The translations under genes and the position numbers were made by a program. A stretch of DNA of 64,000 nucleotides from Pseudomaricurvus hydrocarbonicus (GTDB lineage Bacteria; Pseudomonadota; Gammaproteobacteria; Pseudomonadales; Cellvibrionaceae): NCBI RefSeq assembly GCF_011602365.1, contig NZ_JAAONZ010000014.1, positions 1-64,000 of the forward strand. Direction: 5' to 3'. Every line of letters begins with the position of its first letter. Positions within the stretch are counted from its first letter, which is position 1. Positions 17,242 through 27,025 of the stretch are shown piece after piece. A model generated the notes under the pieces. It was given only the letters and a program-made list of their open reading frames with translations. It was not told where the DNA came from and did not search any database.

Positions 17242-19485
17242 ATGGTTAAAGTAAGAGAAGATCATCCGGTTAAGGATGACGGAAAAGTGGATATTGAAGC
17301 GTGGTTGCACCGCTTAATAGATACCCATTCATTGAAGGATATTGATCTGCCAGCGTTACAAAGAGCTTGCGAAGTCAGCTTGAAAGCTGAAGAAATGGCG
17401 ATTGCCAATGACAATATTTGGGCGGAAGGTGCCAGCAGCTTTAGAACGGGCCTGGAAATGGCCGAAATTTTGGCGGACCTGCAGCTCGACGGTGAGACCC
17501 TGCAGGCCGCTATCCTGTATCGTGCGGTACGTGAAAACAAAATCCCCCTCAAAGACGTCGAAGAACAGTTTGGTGAAACCGTTGCCAAATTGATCAAAGG
17601 CGTTATCCGCATGGCTGCCATCAGCACCCAGCGCAATGACTCTGATGAGAGCGTATTAGGTTCTCCTTCCCAGGAGCAGTCGGACAATGTCCGCAAGATG
17701 CTGGTGGCGATGGTGGACGATGTTCGTATCGCCCTGGTAAAGCTGGCGGAAAGAACCTGTGCCATCCGTGCAGTGAAAGATATCGATGAGAAAAAGCGCA
17801 GGCTTGTCGCCAAGGAAGTGGCTGAAATCTATGCCCCTCTGGCGCATCGATTGGGAATTGGGCACATTAAATGGGAATTGGAAGACCTCTCTTTTCGCTA
17901 CCTGGAGCCGGATGATTACATGAGCATCGCCCGGCTTTTGGATGAACGCCGCCTCGATCGGCAGCACTTCATTGAAAACGTCATCGATATACTTGAAGGC
18001 GAGATGAAGAGCGCGAATATCAAGGCGGATATTAGCGGCCGAGCCAAGCATATTTACAGTATTTGGCGCAAAATGCGCCGCAAGGACATCGGTTTCTCGC
18101 AGGTTTATGACATTCGGGCTGTGCGTATTCTGGTGCCTACCGTTCGTGATTGTTACGCGGTACTGGGCATCGTGCACAGTCTCTGGCGTAATATTCCCAA
18201 TGAATTTGATGATTACATCGCCTCGCCGAAAGAAAATGGTTACCGCTCCTTGCACACGGCGGTAATCGGGCCCGACCGGAAAGTCCTGGAAGTACAGATT
18301 CGCACTCGGGACATGCACGAGGAAGCGGAGTACGGGGTATGCGCACACTGGCGCTACAAGGGCACAGATGGGCAGGGCAGTGAAGACAGCTATGAGCAAA
18401 AAATTGCCTGGCTGCGGCAGGTTCTGGAATGGCACGAAGAGCTGGGTGGGCATCCGCTTGAGGATGATTTGTCGGCAGGGATTGAGCAGGACCGCGTCTA
18501 CGTGTTTACCCCGGAAGGCCACATTATCGATTTCCCTCAGGGGGCCACGCCTTTGGATTTTGCTTATCGTGTGCACACTGAAATTGGGCATCGCTGCCGC
18601 GGGGCCAAGGTAAACGGCCGAATTGTTCCGCTCAACTACGCCTTAAAAACCGCAGATGAAGTGGAGATCCTGACCGGCAAGCATGAATCCCCCAGCCGGG
18701 ATTGGATGTCGCCAGCACTGGGTTATTTAAAAACCGGTCGTGCCCGTGCGAAAGTGCAGCAATGGTTCAAATTGCAGGCTCGGGACCAGAATATTGCTGA
18801 AGGCCGTGCGGTTCTCGATAAGGAATTCCGCCGTTTGGCGATGGACGAACTGGATTACGATGAGCTCGCTCGCAAGCTGAACCTGGTCGGTTTGGATGAT
18901 CTCTATGCGGCCGTCGGTGCCAGCGACATTGGTGTCGGACACGTGGTCAATGCAGCCCAGAAACTGCTGTCGAAAAACGCCACTGCCGAGCCGGTTATCA
19001 GTCTGGTCGGGCGCGCAACTCATGAACACAGTAATTCTGACCTGTTTATTGACGGTGTGGGTAATCTGCTGACCCACATCGCGGGATGCTGTCACCCGGT
19101 TCCCGGGGATGCCATTATGGGGTATATCACCCTGGGGCGGGGCGTTTCCATTCATCGCCAGGACTGCCACAATATTTTGCAGTTACAAACTGATGAGCCT
19201 GAACGTATCATTAAAGTCGATTGGGGTGAGGCTCCTCAGAGTGTGTATCCGGTTGATGTGATGATTGAGGCTTTTGACCGCCACGGTTTGTTGCGGGATA
19301 TCACGGCATTGCTGGACTCTGAACACATAAACATTAGTGCGATGCAGACCCTTTCGGATAAACGCAAGAACACGGTGGACATGTTGGTGACGATTGAAAT
19401 CAGCAGTTTCACAGAGCTAAGTCGTGTACTGAGCCGTTTGAATCAGCTGCCTAACGTTGCTTCCGCACGCCGAAAGCACAGTTGA
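17242..19485 (+). CDS. relA: GTP pyrophosphokinase (ppGpp synthetase I)
   Basis: A 747-residue RelA. The N-terminal HD-type region lacks the His-Asp pair (ILYRAVRENK in its place), so it is a synthetase without hydrolase activity, as in RelA rather than SpoT. The synthetase domain (about 240-360) has DIRAVRILV and NGYRSLHTAVIG. Then follow TGS (about 400-465, VYVFTPEGHIIDFPQGATPLDFAYRVHTEIG), a zinc-finger-like segment (GCCHPVPGD) and a C-terminal ACT domain. It binds stalled ribosomes and makes (p)ppGpp on amino-acid starvation. It lies between rlmD and mazG in the usual order. Confidence 0.95.
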   Translation: MVKVREDHPVKDDGKVDIEAWLHRLIDTHSLKDIDLPALQRACEVSLKAEEMAIANDNIWAEGASSFRTGLEMAEILADLQLDGETLQAAILYRAVRENKIPLKDVEEQFGETVAKLIKGVIRMAAISTQRNDSDESVLGSPSQEQSDNVRKMLVAMVDDVRIALVKLAERTCAIRAVKDIDEKKRRLVAKEVAEIYAPLAHRLGIGHIKWELEDLSFRYLEPDDYMSIARLLDERRLDRQHFIENVIDILEGEMKSANIKADISGRAKHIYSIWRKMRRKDIGFSQVYDIRAVRILVPTVRDCYAVLGIVHSLWRNIPNEFDDYIASPKENGYRSLHTAVIGPDRKVLEVQIRTRDMHEEAEYGVCAHWRYKGTDGQGSEDSYEQKIAWLRQVLEWHEELGGHPLEDDLSAGIEQDRVYVFTPEGHIIDFPQGATPLDFAYRVHTEIGHRCRGAKVNGRIVPLNYALKTADEVEILTGKHESPSRDWMSPALGYLKTGRARAKVQQWFKLQARDQNIAEGRAVLDKEFRRLAMDELDYDELARKLNLVGLDDLYAAVGASDIGVGHVVNAAQKLLSKNATAEPVISLVGRATHEHSNSDLFIDGVGNLLTHIAGCCHPVPGDAIMGYITLGRGVSIHRQDCHNILQLQTDEPERIIKVDWGEAPQSVYPVDVMIEAFDRHGLLRDITALLDSEHINISAMQTLSDKRKNTVDMLVTIEISSFTELSRVLSRLNQLPNVASARRKHS

Positions 19486-19570
19486 TCCGCGTAATGTCTG
19501 CCTATTGCTGAACCGTGACCGGACGAGCTGCCGGTCATGGTTCAAGCCCGGTTTTCCAGGAGAAATCTCC

Positions 19571-20470
19571 GTGATTGATTCACGCAATGACACATTCAAA
19601 AAAGACAATGAGTTAACCTCTGAAGGTCTCAACTCATCATGTCTTAACCCTCAAGCTCTTAACTACACACTGGACGACTTAAAGGAATTAATGCGTCGCT
19701 TGCGCGAACCGGGGACCGGGTGTCCGTGGGATCTGGAGCAGACTTACAAGTCGGTTGCGCCCTCTACGCTTGAAGAAGCCTATGAAGTTGTGGATGCAAT
19801 CGAGAGGGAAAGTTACGGTCATCTTAAGGAGGAGCTGGGTGACCTGCTGTTTCAGGTGATTTTTTACAGCCAAATTGCAGCGGAAGAAAAACGTTTTCAG
19901 TTTGATGATGTCGTCTCGGAAGTCGTGGCCAAGTTGATTCGCCGTCACCCACATGTTTTCCCTGAAAACACGCTGGAAAGCCGAATTGACCCTGTCAACC
20001 GACATCGTGATGAGGGGCGAATCAAACAGCGCTGGGAAGAATTGAAGCGCGAAGAGCGCGAGGCCAAGGGGCAGGGGGGGCTGCTGGACGATATCCCCTT
20101 GAATTTCCCCGCCTTGACGCGTGCTGCCAAGTTGCAAAAGCGGGCATCATCATCTGGCTTTGACTGGCCCTCCATGAAGGGTGTAATTGAGAAGCTCGAA
20201 GAAGAGCTGGCAGAAGTCAAAGAGGCTTTGGCAGGCGGGGATGAGGCGGCAATTCAAGATGAGTTGGGTGATCTGTTGTTTTGCGCAGTTAACGTGTGTC
20301 GTCATGCCAAGGTGGATTCCGAGAGTGCATTAAGGGGCACTAACGCCAAGTTTGAGCAGCGCTTCCGATACATCGAGGAGCAATTGGCACAGCAGGGCAG
20401 CACCCCCCAGGAAGCATCGCTTGAATTGATGGATGCTCTCTGGGATCAGGCAAAGCTGACGCTAAAGTGA
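19571..20470 (+). CDS. mazG: Nucleoside triphosphate pyrophosphohydrolase
   Basis: Two tandem MazG domains: the first has GCPWDLEQTYKSVAPSTLEEAYEVVDAIE with the metal-binding EEAYE and ELGDLLFQV, the second EKLEEELAEVKEAL and DELGDLLFC. It hydrolyses NTPs to NMP and pyrophosphate and, in E. coli, tempers ppGpp; location after relA fits. I choose the GTG start at 19571 because CCAGGAG ends 8 bases before it; an upstream in-frame ATG would overlap relA without a clear ribosome site. About 35 residues before the first domain are not conserved, so a later start is possible. Confidence 0.9.
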   Translation: MIDSRNDTFKKDNELTSEGLNSSCLNPQALNYTLDDLKELMRRLREPGTGCPWDLEQTYKSVAPSTLEEAYEVVDAIERESYGHLKEELGDLLFQVIFYSQIAAEEKRFQFDDVVSEVVAKLIRRHPHVFPENTLESRIDPVNRHRDEGRIKQRWEELKREEREAKGQGGLLDDIPLNFPALTRAAKLQKRASSSGFDWPSMKGVIEKLEEELAEVKEALAGGDEAAIQDELGDLLFCAVNVCRHAKVDSESALRGTNAKFEQRFRYIEEQLAQQGSTPQEASLELMDALWDQAKLTLK

Positions 20471-20490
20471 CGGCCGTTTGAGCGTCGCCG

Positions 20491-20865
20491 CTACTTGGCG
20501 GCTGTGTTTTCACCCTTGCTGGTATTTTGCTGGGTTAGGTCATGCTTCAGCTTGCTTTGGAATTCCTTGCTCAAACTTAAAAAACGAGGGGTAAGGCCGC
20601 TATCCTCGTAAATTTCATCTCCCCATTCATCGGTTGCTATGACACGGCTGCCCTTTTCATAAGGCAGTGACTGCTCCATGTCGCGCAGCGCAGCCGACAA
20701 CAGGTCGCGTAAAATTTCAGCACGATCCAGGCGTGGGTAAGTTTGATATAGGCGTTCCAGTAACTCACGATCTACAACAGGGATGGCTAGGTCATAGGGT
20801 TTTAGTGTCAAGTCACCTTGACCAAACTGCCTCCACTTCTCTGTTAATTCAATAAAAGGTTCCAT
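20491..20865 (-). CDS. Conserved small protein, Pseudomonas 'type 1 pili tip component'-like
   Basis: A 124-residue soluble protein. Its plan is an N-terminal helical segment (FIELTEKWRQFG), then IPVVDRELLERLYQTYPRLDRAEILRDLLSAALRDME, and a C-terminal YEDSGLTPRFLSLSKEF. I recall this plan from conserved short proteins of Pseudomonas that carry the misleading label 'type 1 pili tip component'; there is no signal peptide, so pilus function is unlikely. The central part suggests a helix-rich, possibly ribbon-helix-helix-like fold. It is convergent with mazG, with only 20 bases between the stops. A shorter relative lies just upstream at 21001-21213. Confidence 0.65.
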   Translation of the reverse strand: MEPFIELTEKWRQFGQGDLTLKPYDLAIPVVDRELLERLYQTYPRLDRAEILRDLLSAALRDMEQSLPYEKGSRVIATDEWGDEIYEDSGLTPRFLSLSKEFQSKLKHDLTQQNTSKGENTAAK

Positions 20866-21000
20866 GGCCTTCTATTTACCTCCTGCTCTCATTGTAAAGT
20901 CAACGATCCTGGTGGCTTTTAATATAATGTGGCTTTTAATATTAAGTGGCTTCCAAGATTAACCTGCCCTGGCGTGCCCTCTTTTGGCGCACCGTTCTAC

Positions 21001-21213
21001 CTAATGCTCCCTAGTTCCCACTGGGGGAGAGATATTATTCAGTGCGTGATGCAGCAGTGCGGTAATGATGCTCTCAGTCGTGTGATGTGGGTGAAGCTCT
21101 ACCAGTGCGGCTATTTTAGCGGCATCTTCGAGGGGTAGAGGAGTTGAGCAGCAGACTTCCGTCTGCCGGGAAGAGGGATTGTTCAGTTCTTTGATCAAGT
21201 CTTGGGCATTCAT
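21001..21213 (-). CDS. Short paralogue of the 20491-20865 protein
   Basis: A 70-residue protein whose middle, TPLPLEDAAKIAALVELHPHHTTESIITALLHHAL, aligns in pattern with VVDRELLERLYQTYPRLDRAEILRDLLSAALRD of the downstream gene and with the same Pseudomonas family. It lacks the C-terminal EDSG..PRFLSLS segment, so it is a half-length version or a decayed copy. AGAGGTAAG precedes the ATG on the minus strand. Function unknown. Confidence 0.5.
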   Translation of the reverse strand: MNAQDLIKELNNPSSRQTEVCCSTPLPLEDAAKIAALVELHPHHTTESIITALLHHALNNISPPVGTREH

Positions 21214-22447
<1,234 letters not shown>

Positions 22448-22511
22448 TCCTTGCTTTGAGACCGTTGAGCAGCTTCTTTATATAAGACGCTGGTTAACCG
22501 AAAAAGTATGT

Positions 22512-22544
22512 AAAATAGGCCCCTTTTAGGGGCCTATTTTTTTT
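22512..22544 (+). terminator. Rho-independent terminator after adk
   Basis: AAATAGGCCCC, loop TTTTA-type, GGGGCCTATT and a T-run of eight. It lies 65 bases after the adk stop. Confidence 0.92.
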
Positions 22545-22664
22545 GCCTGCATTTTTCGTATAAAGCTACTGTGTCTGGAAGGGGGTTGACGGCAGTCATC
22601 GTCTTTCTCATCTGGCTGCAGGTTGCCAAACCAGAATGTTACTTAAACGAAGGGGAATTGGTGA

Positions 22665-23651
22665 ATGTCATCGAATCACAGAGGTAAGCTTGGAGTCATC
22701 TTAATGAATCTGGGGACGCCTGCTAAGCCAACCGCGAAAGAAGTGCGGCGCTTCCTGGCTGAGTTTTTGGGTGATCGAAGGGTGGTGGAGTTGCCTCGAG
22801 CTTTGTGGTGGCCAATTCTTTACGGAATTATTCTGCCATTCCGAGCTCCCAGGGTGGCCAAATTGTACGAGGAAATTTGGCAGGCGGAAGGATCACCGCT
22901 GAAGGTTATTACTGAAAAGCAGGCTTTAGCGCTTCAGTCGAAGTTTGATAAGCAAGAGGTGCTAGTAACTTACGCAATGACTTACGGGAATCCCAAAATG
23001 GAGCAGCGTGTTGCCGAATTGGAGGCTGAGGGCGTGGATAGTATCCTGGTGCTTCCTTTATATCCCCAATATTCGGCCACCACTACCGCGGCAATATACG
23101 ACCAATACGCGGATTTGATCTCTCGTCAGCGCAACATCAGTAATGTCAAAATCCATAAATGCTATTTTGACCGGGAAGATTACGTTATGGCATTAGCGCA
23201 ATCAATCAAGACCCATTGGCAGACGAATGAGCCTCCCGAAAAACTGCTTTTTTCTTTTCACGGTATCCCCAGGTTGTTTGTTGAGCGTGGCGATCCTTAT
23301 GAGAAGCATTGCCTGGCAACAGCCGAGATGGTGGCTCGTCTGTTGGAGCTTGATGAATCACGCTGGCAGGTGAGTTTTCAATCCCGCTTGGGTAAGGCTG
23401 AGTGGTTAACACCTTACACCGACCTGCAATTGGAGCAGTGGGGAAAAGAGGGTATTGAGAGTGTCGATGTTATTTGCCCGGCGTTCTCGGCAGACTGCTT
23501 AGAGACTTTAGAGGAGATCGACGGAGAAAACCGGCAGATTTTTCTCGCCTCCGGCGGTCAGCGGTTTGGGTATATTCCCTGTTTAAATGATTTGCCTGCA
23601 CATACAGATATGATGGCGAACATCGTGAATGAATACCGGCCCAAACCCTAA
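22665..23651 (+). CDS. hemH: Ferrochelatase
   Basis: A 328-residue ferrochelatase inserting Fe2+ into protoporphyrin IX, the last step of heme synthesis. GVILMNLGTPAKPTAKEVRRFLAEFL is the N-terminal signature. LLFSFHGIPRLFVERGDPY holds the active-site His, and the FQSRLGKAEWLTPYTD and CPAFSADCLETLEEID signatures follow, with the second conserved acidic residue. AAGGGGAA precedes the ATG. It is likely cytosolic or loosely membrane-bound. It stands alone between two terminators, so it forms a single-gene transcript. Confidence 0.95.
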   Translation: MSSNHRGKLGVILMNLGTPAKPTAKEVRRFLAEFLGDRRVVELPRALWWPILYGIILPFRAPRVAKLYEEIWQAEGSPLKVITEKQALALQSKFDKQEVLVTYAMTYGNPKMEQRVAELEAEGVDSILVLPLYPQYSATTTAAIYDQYADLISRQRNISNVKIHKCYFDREDYVMALAQSIKTHWQTNEPPEKLLFSFHGIPRLFVERGDPYEKHCLATAEMVARLLELDESRWQVSFQSRLGKAEWLTPYTDLQLEQWGKEGIESVDVICPAFSADCLETLEEIDGENRQIFLASGGQRFGYIPCLNDLPAHTDMMANIVNEYRPKP

Positions 23652-23726
23652 ATCTTTCGAAAAAGATGAGAATTAACAGAAGGCAGCGTTTTTTCGTCGC
23701 TTGCCTTCCTTTAATTGGAAAGGGTG

Positions 23727-23748
23727 AGGTGCCGAAACAGGCACCTTT
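23727..23748 (+). terminator. Rho-independent terminator after hemH
   Basis: AGGTGCC, loop GAAACA, GGCACCT, TTT. A second, looser hairpin (GAAGGCA...TGCCTTC) lies just upstream, about 30 bases after the hemH stop. Confidence 0.8.
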
Positions 23749-24129
23749 TAACCCAACGCACTTGCCAGCCAATCCGTCTTCCTAATACATTATCCGCCTT
23801 CCTAATAAATCCGGTGTCAGGATTTTGGCTGCAATTGTCTCAAGCCTGAGTATTCTTTTTTTAATCCACACCCGTTTCAGTGGAAAGGTTTTCAGCTTTC
23901 AGAATGCGGTTGTTGCCTCGTTGGTTTGGGTGAAAGCAGCCCTTAAATTATCTTGAATGAAAAACGAAAGACCTTTCTGGAATTCCTTACATATTTCTCA
24001 AAAATTCAAAAAACGATCCCTTAAGGGCTTTGATGTGCTCGAAAATGGAAAAAAACATCAAATAAATGAATTTTTATGGAAAAAAAACAGGACAAAGGGT
24101 GCAAAAGTTTGGTTTTTTAAATAATATTC
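23749..24129. other. AT-rich non-coding leader region
   Basis: About 380 bases without a gene, becoming very A/T-rich with runs of A towards the promoter of the histone-like gene. No repeat, RNA or operator is recognised. Confidence 0.5.
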
Positions 24130-24158
24130 TTGACGACGTCTTTGGCGTTTAATATTTG
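24130..24158 (+). promoter_or_regulatory. Candidate sigma70 promoter of the histone-like gene
   Basis: TTGACG (24130-24135), a 17-base spacer and TATTTG (24153-24158). An alternative extended -10 (TGCTATGGT) lies at 24159-24167. The upstream A-tracts could act as an UP element. Confidence 0.45.
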
Positions 24159-24215
24159 TGCTATGGTTCAATGTGTTAGTGGTACGGCATCATTTAATGT
24201 TGAGGAGAATTAAAG

Positions 24216-25073
24216 ATGGCAAGAGTAGCAAAAGCAAAAGCAAAAAAGGCACCGGCGAAACGCCGTGCTCCAGCCAAAAAAGCAGTAGCAACTAAAGCTA
24301 AAGCGGAAGTAGCAGCAGTTGTAAAAGCCCAGGAAGCTTTGAGCAAATTGCAAAAAGAAATCCAGGCTCAAGCTAAAGCTCAGGCAGCAGCTCGTAAAAA
24401 AGCTGCGGCAGCCAAAGCTAAAGCGGCTAAGTCGAAAAAAGCGGCTGATAAACGTTCAGCAGACTCTGCAGCTAACGCTGCGGCCAAGTTGGGCGCCAAA
24501 GTGAAAGATCTGCGTGGCAAAGCCGCTGACAGCAAGCTGACTCTGGCTAAAGCCAAGAGTGTAGCGACTGCCAAGGCAGCAGAAGATGCAGTAATTGCAA
24601 AAGCTGATACCATGGCGTCGGATCTGGCTACTAAGGCTGAAGCGGATCTGGCTAAAGCTGTTAAAGCTTTCGAAGCTAAGTGGAAAAAGCAACGTTCTGC
24701 CGCTGATGCCAAGAAAGTCGCTGCCGCCAAGAAGAAGGCAATGGCAAAAGCTAAAGCTGTAGCTAAAAAAGCTTCTGACAAAGCCAAAGCGGCTGAGAAA
24801 AAAGCTGCTGTTAAAGCTAAAGCCGCTGCCAAAAAAGCCGCTGCCAAAGCTAAAGTAGCTGCCAAAAAAGCCGCTGTTAAGGCGAAAGTAGCTGCTAAGA
24901 AGGCAGAAGCCAAGGCCAAAGCCGCTGAGAAGAAAGCAGCAGCTAAAGCCAAAGCCGCTGAAAAGAAAGCTGCCGCAGCCGCCAAGAAGAAAGCTGCTCC
25001 AAAGAAGAAAAAGGCCGCTCCCAAGCGTAAGGCAGCAGCTAAGAAAGCAACCAAGAAAGCCGCAAAGAAGTAA
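24216..25073 (+). CDS. Histone H1-like Lys/Ala-rich nucleoid protein
   Basis: A 285-residue protein made almost wholly of Lys and Ala, like AlgP of Pseudomonas and other bacterial H1-like proteins that bind DNA and condense the nucleoid. Residues 1-35 are basic (AKKAPAKRRAPAKKA). Residues about 36-165 form a less basic, heptad-like helical region with Asp and Glu. From about 185 an 11-residue unit of the type AKAKAAEKKAA repeats about six times, and the end is APKKKKAAPKRKAAAKKATKKAAKK. GAGGAG precedes the ATG. It has its own promoter and terminator. High expression is inferred. Confidence 0.85.
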   Translation: MARVAKAKAKKAPAKRRAPAKKAVATKAKAEVAAVVKAQEALSKLQKEIQAQAKAQAAARKKAAAAKAKAAKSKKAADKRSADSAANAAAKLGAKVKDLRGKAADSKLTLAKAKSVATAKAAEDAVIAKADTMASDLATKAEADLAKAVKAFEAKWKKQRSAADAKKVAAAKKKAMAKAKAVAKKASDKAKAAEKKAAVKAKAAAKKAAAKAKVAAKKAAVKAKVAAKKAEAKAKAAEKKAAAKAKAAEKKAAAAAKKKAAPKKKKAAPKRKAAAKKATKKAAKK

Positions 25074-25146
25074 TTTTCGGTCTAGAGCAGGCTAAGCTCC
25101 CGTGTTAAGGGGGCCGCCCCGGCTTGCAGGTGCTTGAAAGCCCCAT

Positions 25147-25181
25147 AAAAACCCCGTTACGGAAACGTCGCGGGGTTTTTT
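25147..25181 (+). terminator. Rho-independent terminator after the histone-like gene
   Basis: AAAACCCCG and CGGGGTTTT arms around a 15-base loop, ending in a T-run, 75 bases after the stop. Confidence 0.85.
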
Positions 25182-25260
25182 GTGCCCTCTGGCTGTTGTC
25201 TCCGCATGAAATCTGACAAAATGCGGCTTCTTTACGCACCCTGTCTGAGGTTTTGAAGGC

Positions 25261-25968
25261 ATGAATACCATTTTGGCTGTTGATACGTCCTGCGATGCCT
25301 GCTCCATCGCATTGTTAAAGGATGGAATCGCTCATGCTGAGTTTATCCAGGCTCCTCGTGAGCACACCCAGCGGCTTTTACCCATGATTGATGCACTTTT
25401 GCAAAATCATTCGATGACGGTGTCTGATTTGGATGCCATTGCCTATGGGCGTGGGCCGGGATCGTTTACCGGCCTGAGAATCTGTTTGAGTGTTGTCCAG
25501 GGCCTGGGGTTTGCTTCCGATACGCCGCTCATTCCCGTTTCAACACTGCAAACTATGGCTGTCGGAGCGGCTGTTACACACGATCTGGAAGAGGGGGGGC
25601 ATATTCTAGTGGCATTGGATGCCCGGATGGAGGAGGTCTATTGGGCGCTTTTTCAGTTTGAAGCAGGAAACGTTAATCCGGTTTCTGATGAATTTGTCTG
25701 CTCTCCCAACGATGTGTTGAGTTTTCCATTATTGAGCGAAATAGATAAACAGGCGTTGATTAAGGTTGGAGCGGGTTGTCACTATCCTGCTATATCAAAG
25801 ATTCCGGCCCAGCTTGAAGATCAAAACCTGCTGCCACGGGCAGAAAATATGTTACACCTGGCTGAAATGGCGATAAGTCAGGGCAAGGTCGTTAAGGCGG
25901 AAGACGCACAGCCTGTTTATCTCAGGGACAGTGTCGCGTGGAAAAAGCGCCAGCGTATACGCTCGTAG
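25261..25968 (+). CDS. tsaB: tRNA t6A37 synthesis protein TsaB
   Basis: A 235-residue ASKHA-fold protein with ILAVDTSCDACSIAL at the N-terminus and the hallmark YGRGPGSFTGLRICLSVVQGL. It lacks the metal-binding histidines of TsaD and acts as TsaD's partner in threonylcarbamoylation of tRNA A37. The ATG follows the terminator of the preceding gene by about 80 bases. The next gene, uppP, starts 72 bases after the stop in the same direction. Confidence 0.94.
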   Translation: MNTILAVDTSCDACSIALLKDGIAHAEFIQAPREHTQRLLPMIDALLQNHSMTVSDLDAIAYGRGPGSFTGLRICLSVVQGLGFASDTPLIPVSTLQTMAVGAAVTHDLEEGGHILVALDARMEEVYWALFQFEAGNVNPVSDEFVCSPNDVLSFPLLSEIDKQALIKVGAGCHYPAISKIPAQLEDQNLLPRAENMLHLAEMAISQGKVVKAEDAQPVYLRDSVAWKKRQRIRS

Positions 25969-26040
25969 CCAGAGTGAGCTCTGAAATTTTTAACCCGACA
26001 GAAGCTGTGAAATCAGTTTGTAAATCTTTTTAGGGACAAC

Positions 26041-26835
26041 ATGGACGCTATTCAGTCAGTACTGCTTGCTTTAATTCAGGGAATTACCGAGTTTTTACCT
26101 ATTTCCAGCTCCGGTCATTTGATTCTACCAAGTGCTGTGCTTGGATGGCCTGATCAGGGGCTGGCTTTTGACGTGGCCGTACACGTTGGATCACTGCTCG
26201 CAGTGGTGGGCTACTTTCGGCACGATATTATCCAGTTGATTACCGCCTGGTTCAGCAGTTTTAAAACAGGGCAGACCGAGAATAGCCGATTGGCCTGGTA
26301 TGTCATCTGGGCGACGGTTCCAGCAGGCTTGTGCGGTCTGATTTTTAATGATTTTATTGAAGAAAACCTGCGTTCGGTCCTGGTGATTGCTGGCACGACC
26401 ATTATTTTTGGCGCGGCGCTGGGTTGGGCAGACTGGTCTGGCAAGCGCAGCATTGAATTGTCAAAAATGTCGCTGAAGCAGGCCCTGTTGGTTGGTTGTG
26501 CGCAGGCCCTTGCCTTGATTCCTGGGACATCTCGATCTGGAATTACGATCACTGCGGCACTGGCACTGGGGTTGACTCGTCAGGCAGCAGCCCGGTTTTC
26601 TTTTTTGCTGTCCATTCCCATTATTTCCCTAAGTGGCGGGTTTAAAACGCTTGAGCTTTTAGAACACGAAACAATTCCCTGGGCAAATTTGCTCATCGGT
26701 GTGGTGGTGGCGGCGACCAGTGCTGCTCTGTGTATCCATCTGTTTTTAAAGTGGATCGACCGGATTGGTATGTGGCCATTTGTGGCTTATCGTTTTCTGC
26801 TGGGGTTTGTCCTGCTGTTTATTGCCCTGGGTTAA
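26041..26835 (+). CDS. uppP: Undecaprenyl-diphosphatase
   Basis: A 264-residue inner-membrane protein of about eight helices recycling undecaprenyl pyrophosphate for cell-wall synthesis. Both conserved motifs are present: QGITEFLPISSSGHLIL near the N-terminus and PGTSRSGITI near residue 160. The ATG follows AGGGACA. It has full family length and both active-site motifs intact, and lies directly after tsaB. Confidence 0.95.
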   Translation: MDAIQSVLLALIQGITEFLPISSSGHLILPSAVLGWPDQGLAFDVAVHVGSLLAVVGYFRHDIIQLITAWFSSFKTGQTENSRLAWYVIWATVPAGLCGLIFNDFIEENLRSVLVIAGTTIIFGAALGWADWSGKRSIELSKMSLKQALLVGCAQALALIPGTSRSGITITAALALGLTRQAAARFSFLLSIPIISLSGGFKTLELLEHETIPWANLLIGVVVAATSAALCIHLFLKWIDRIGMWPFVAYRFLLGFVLLFIALG

Positions 26836-27025
26836 TGCCTTGTGAGTGCTAGGTTTTTATCACCTTACAGCTTTAGGTGGTGGCTTGAAGCGTGCGTCAT
26901 CAGCAATCTATACATGGGGGTAAATGTTTAGCGGGGCAAATCAGTCGAGAAGACAATCGCAAGTGGAGTGAGTCAGGAGTGAAGCAAATCCTGTAAACCC
27001 TTGTTTATCAGTAAAGGCGGAGTAT

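Noticed and set aside
24380-25054. A long Ala/Leu/Phe-rich ORF antisense to the histone-like gene
   Set aside because: It is the complement of Lys/Ala codons and has no signal of its own.
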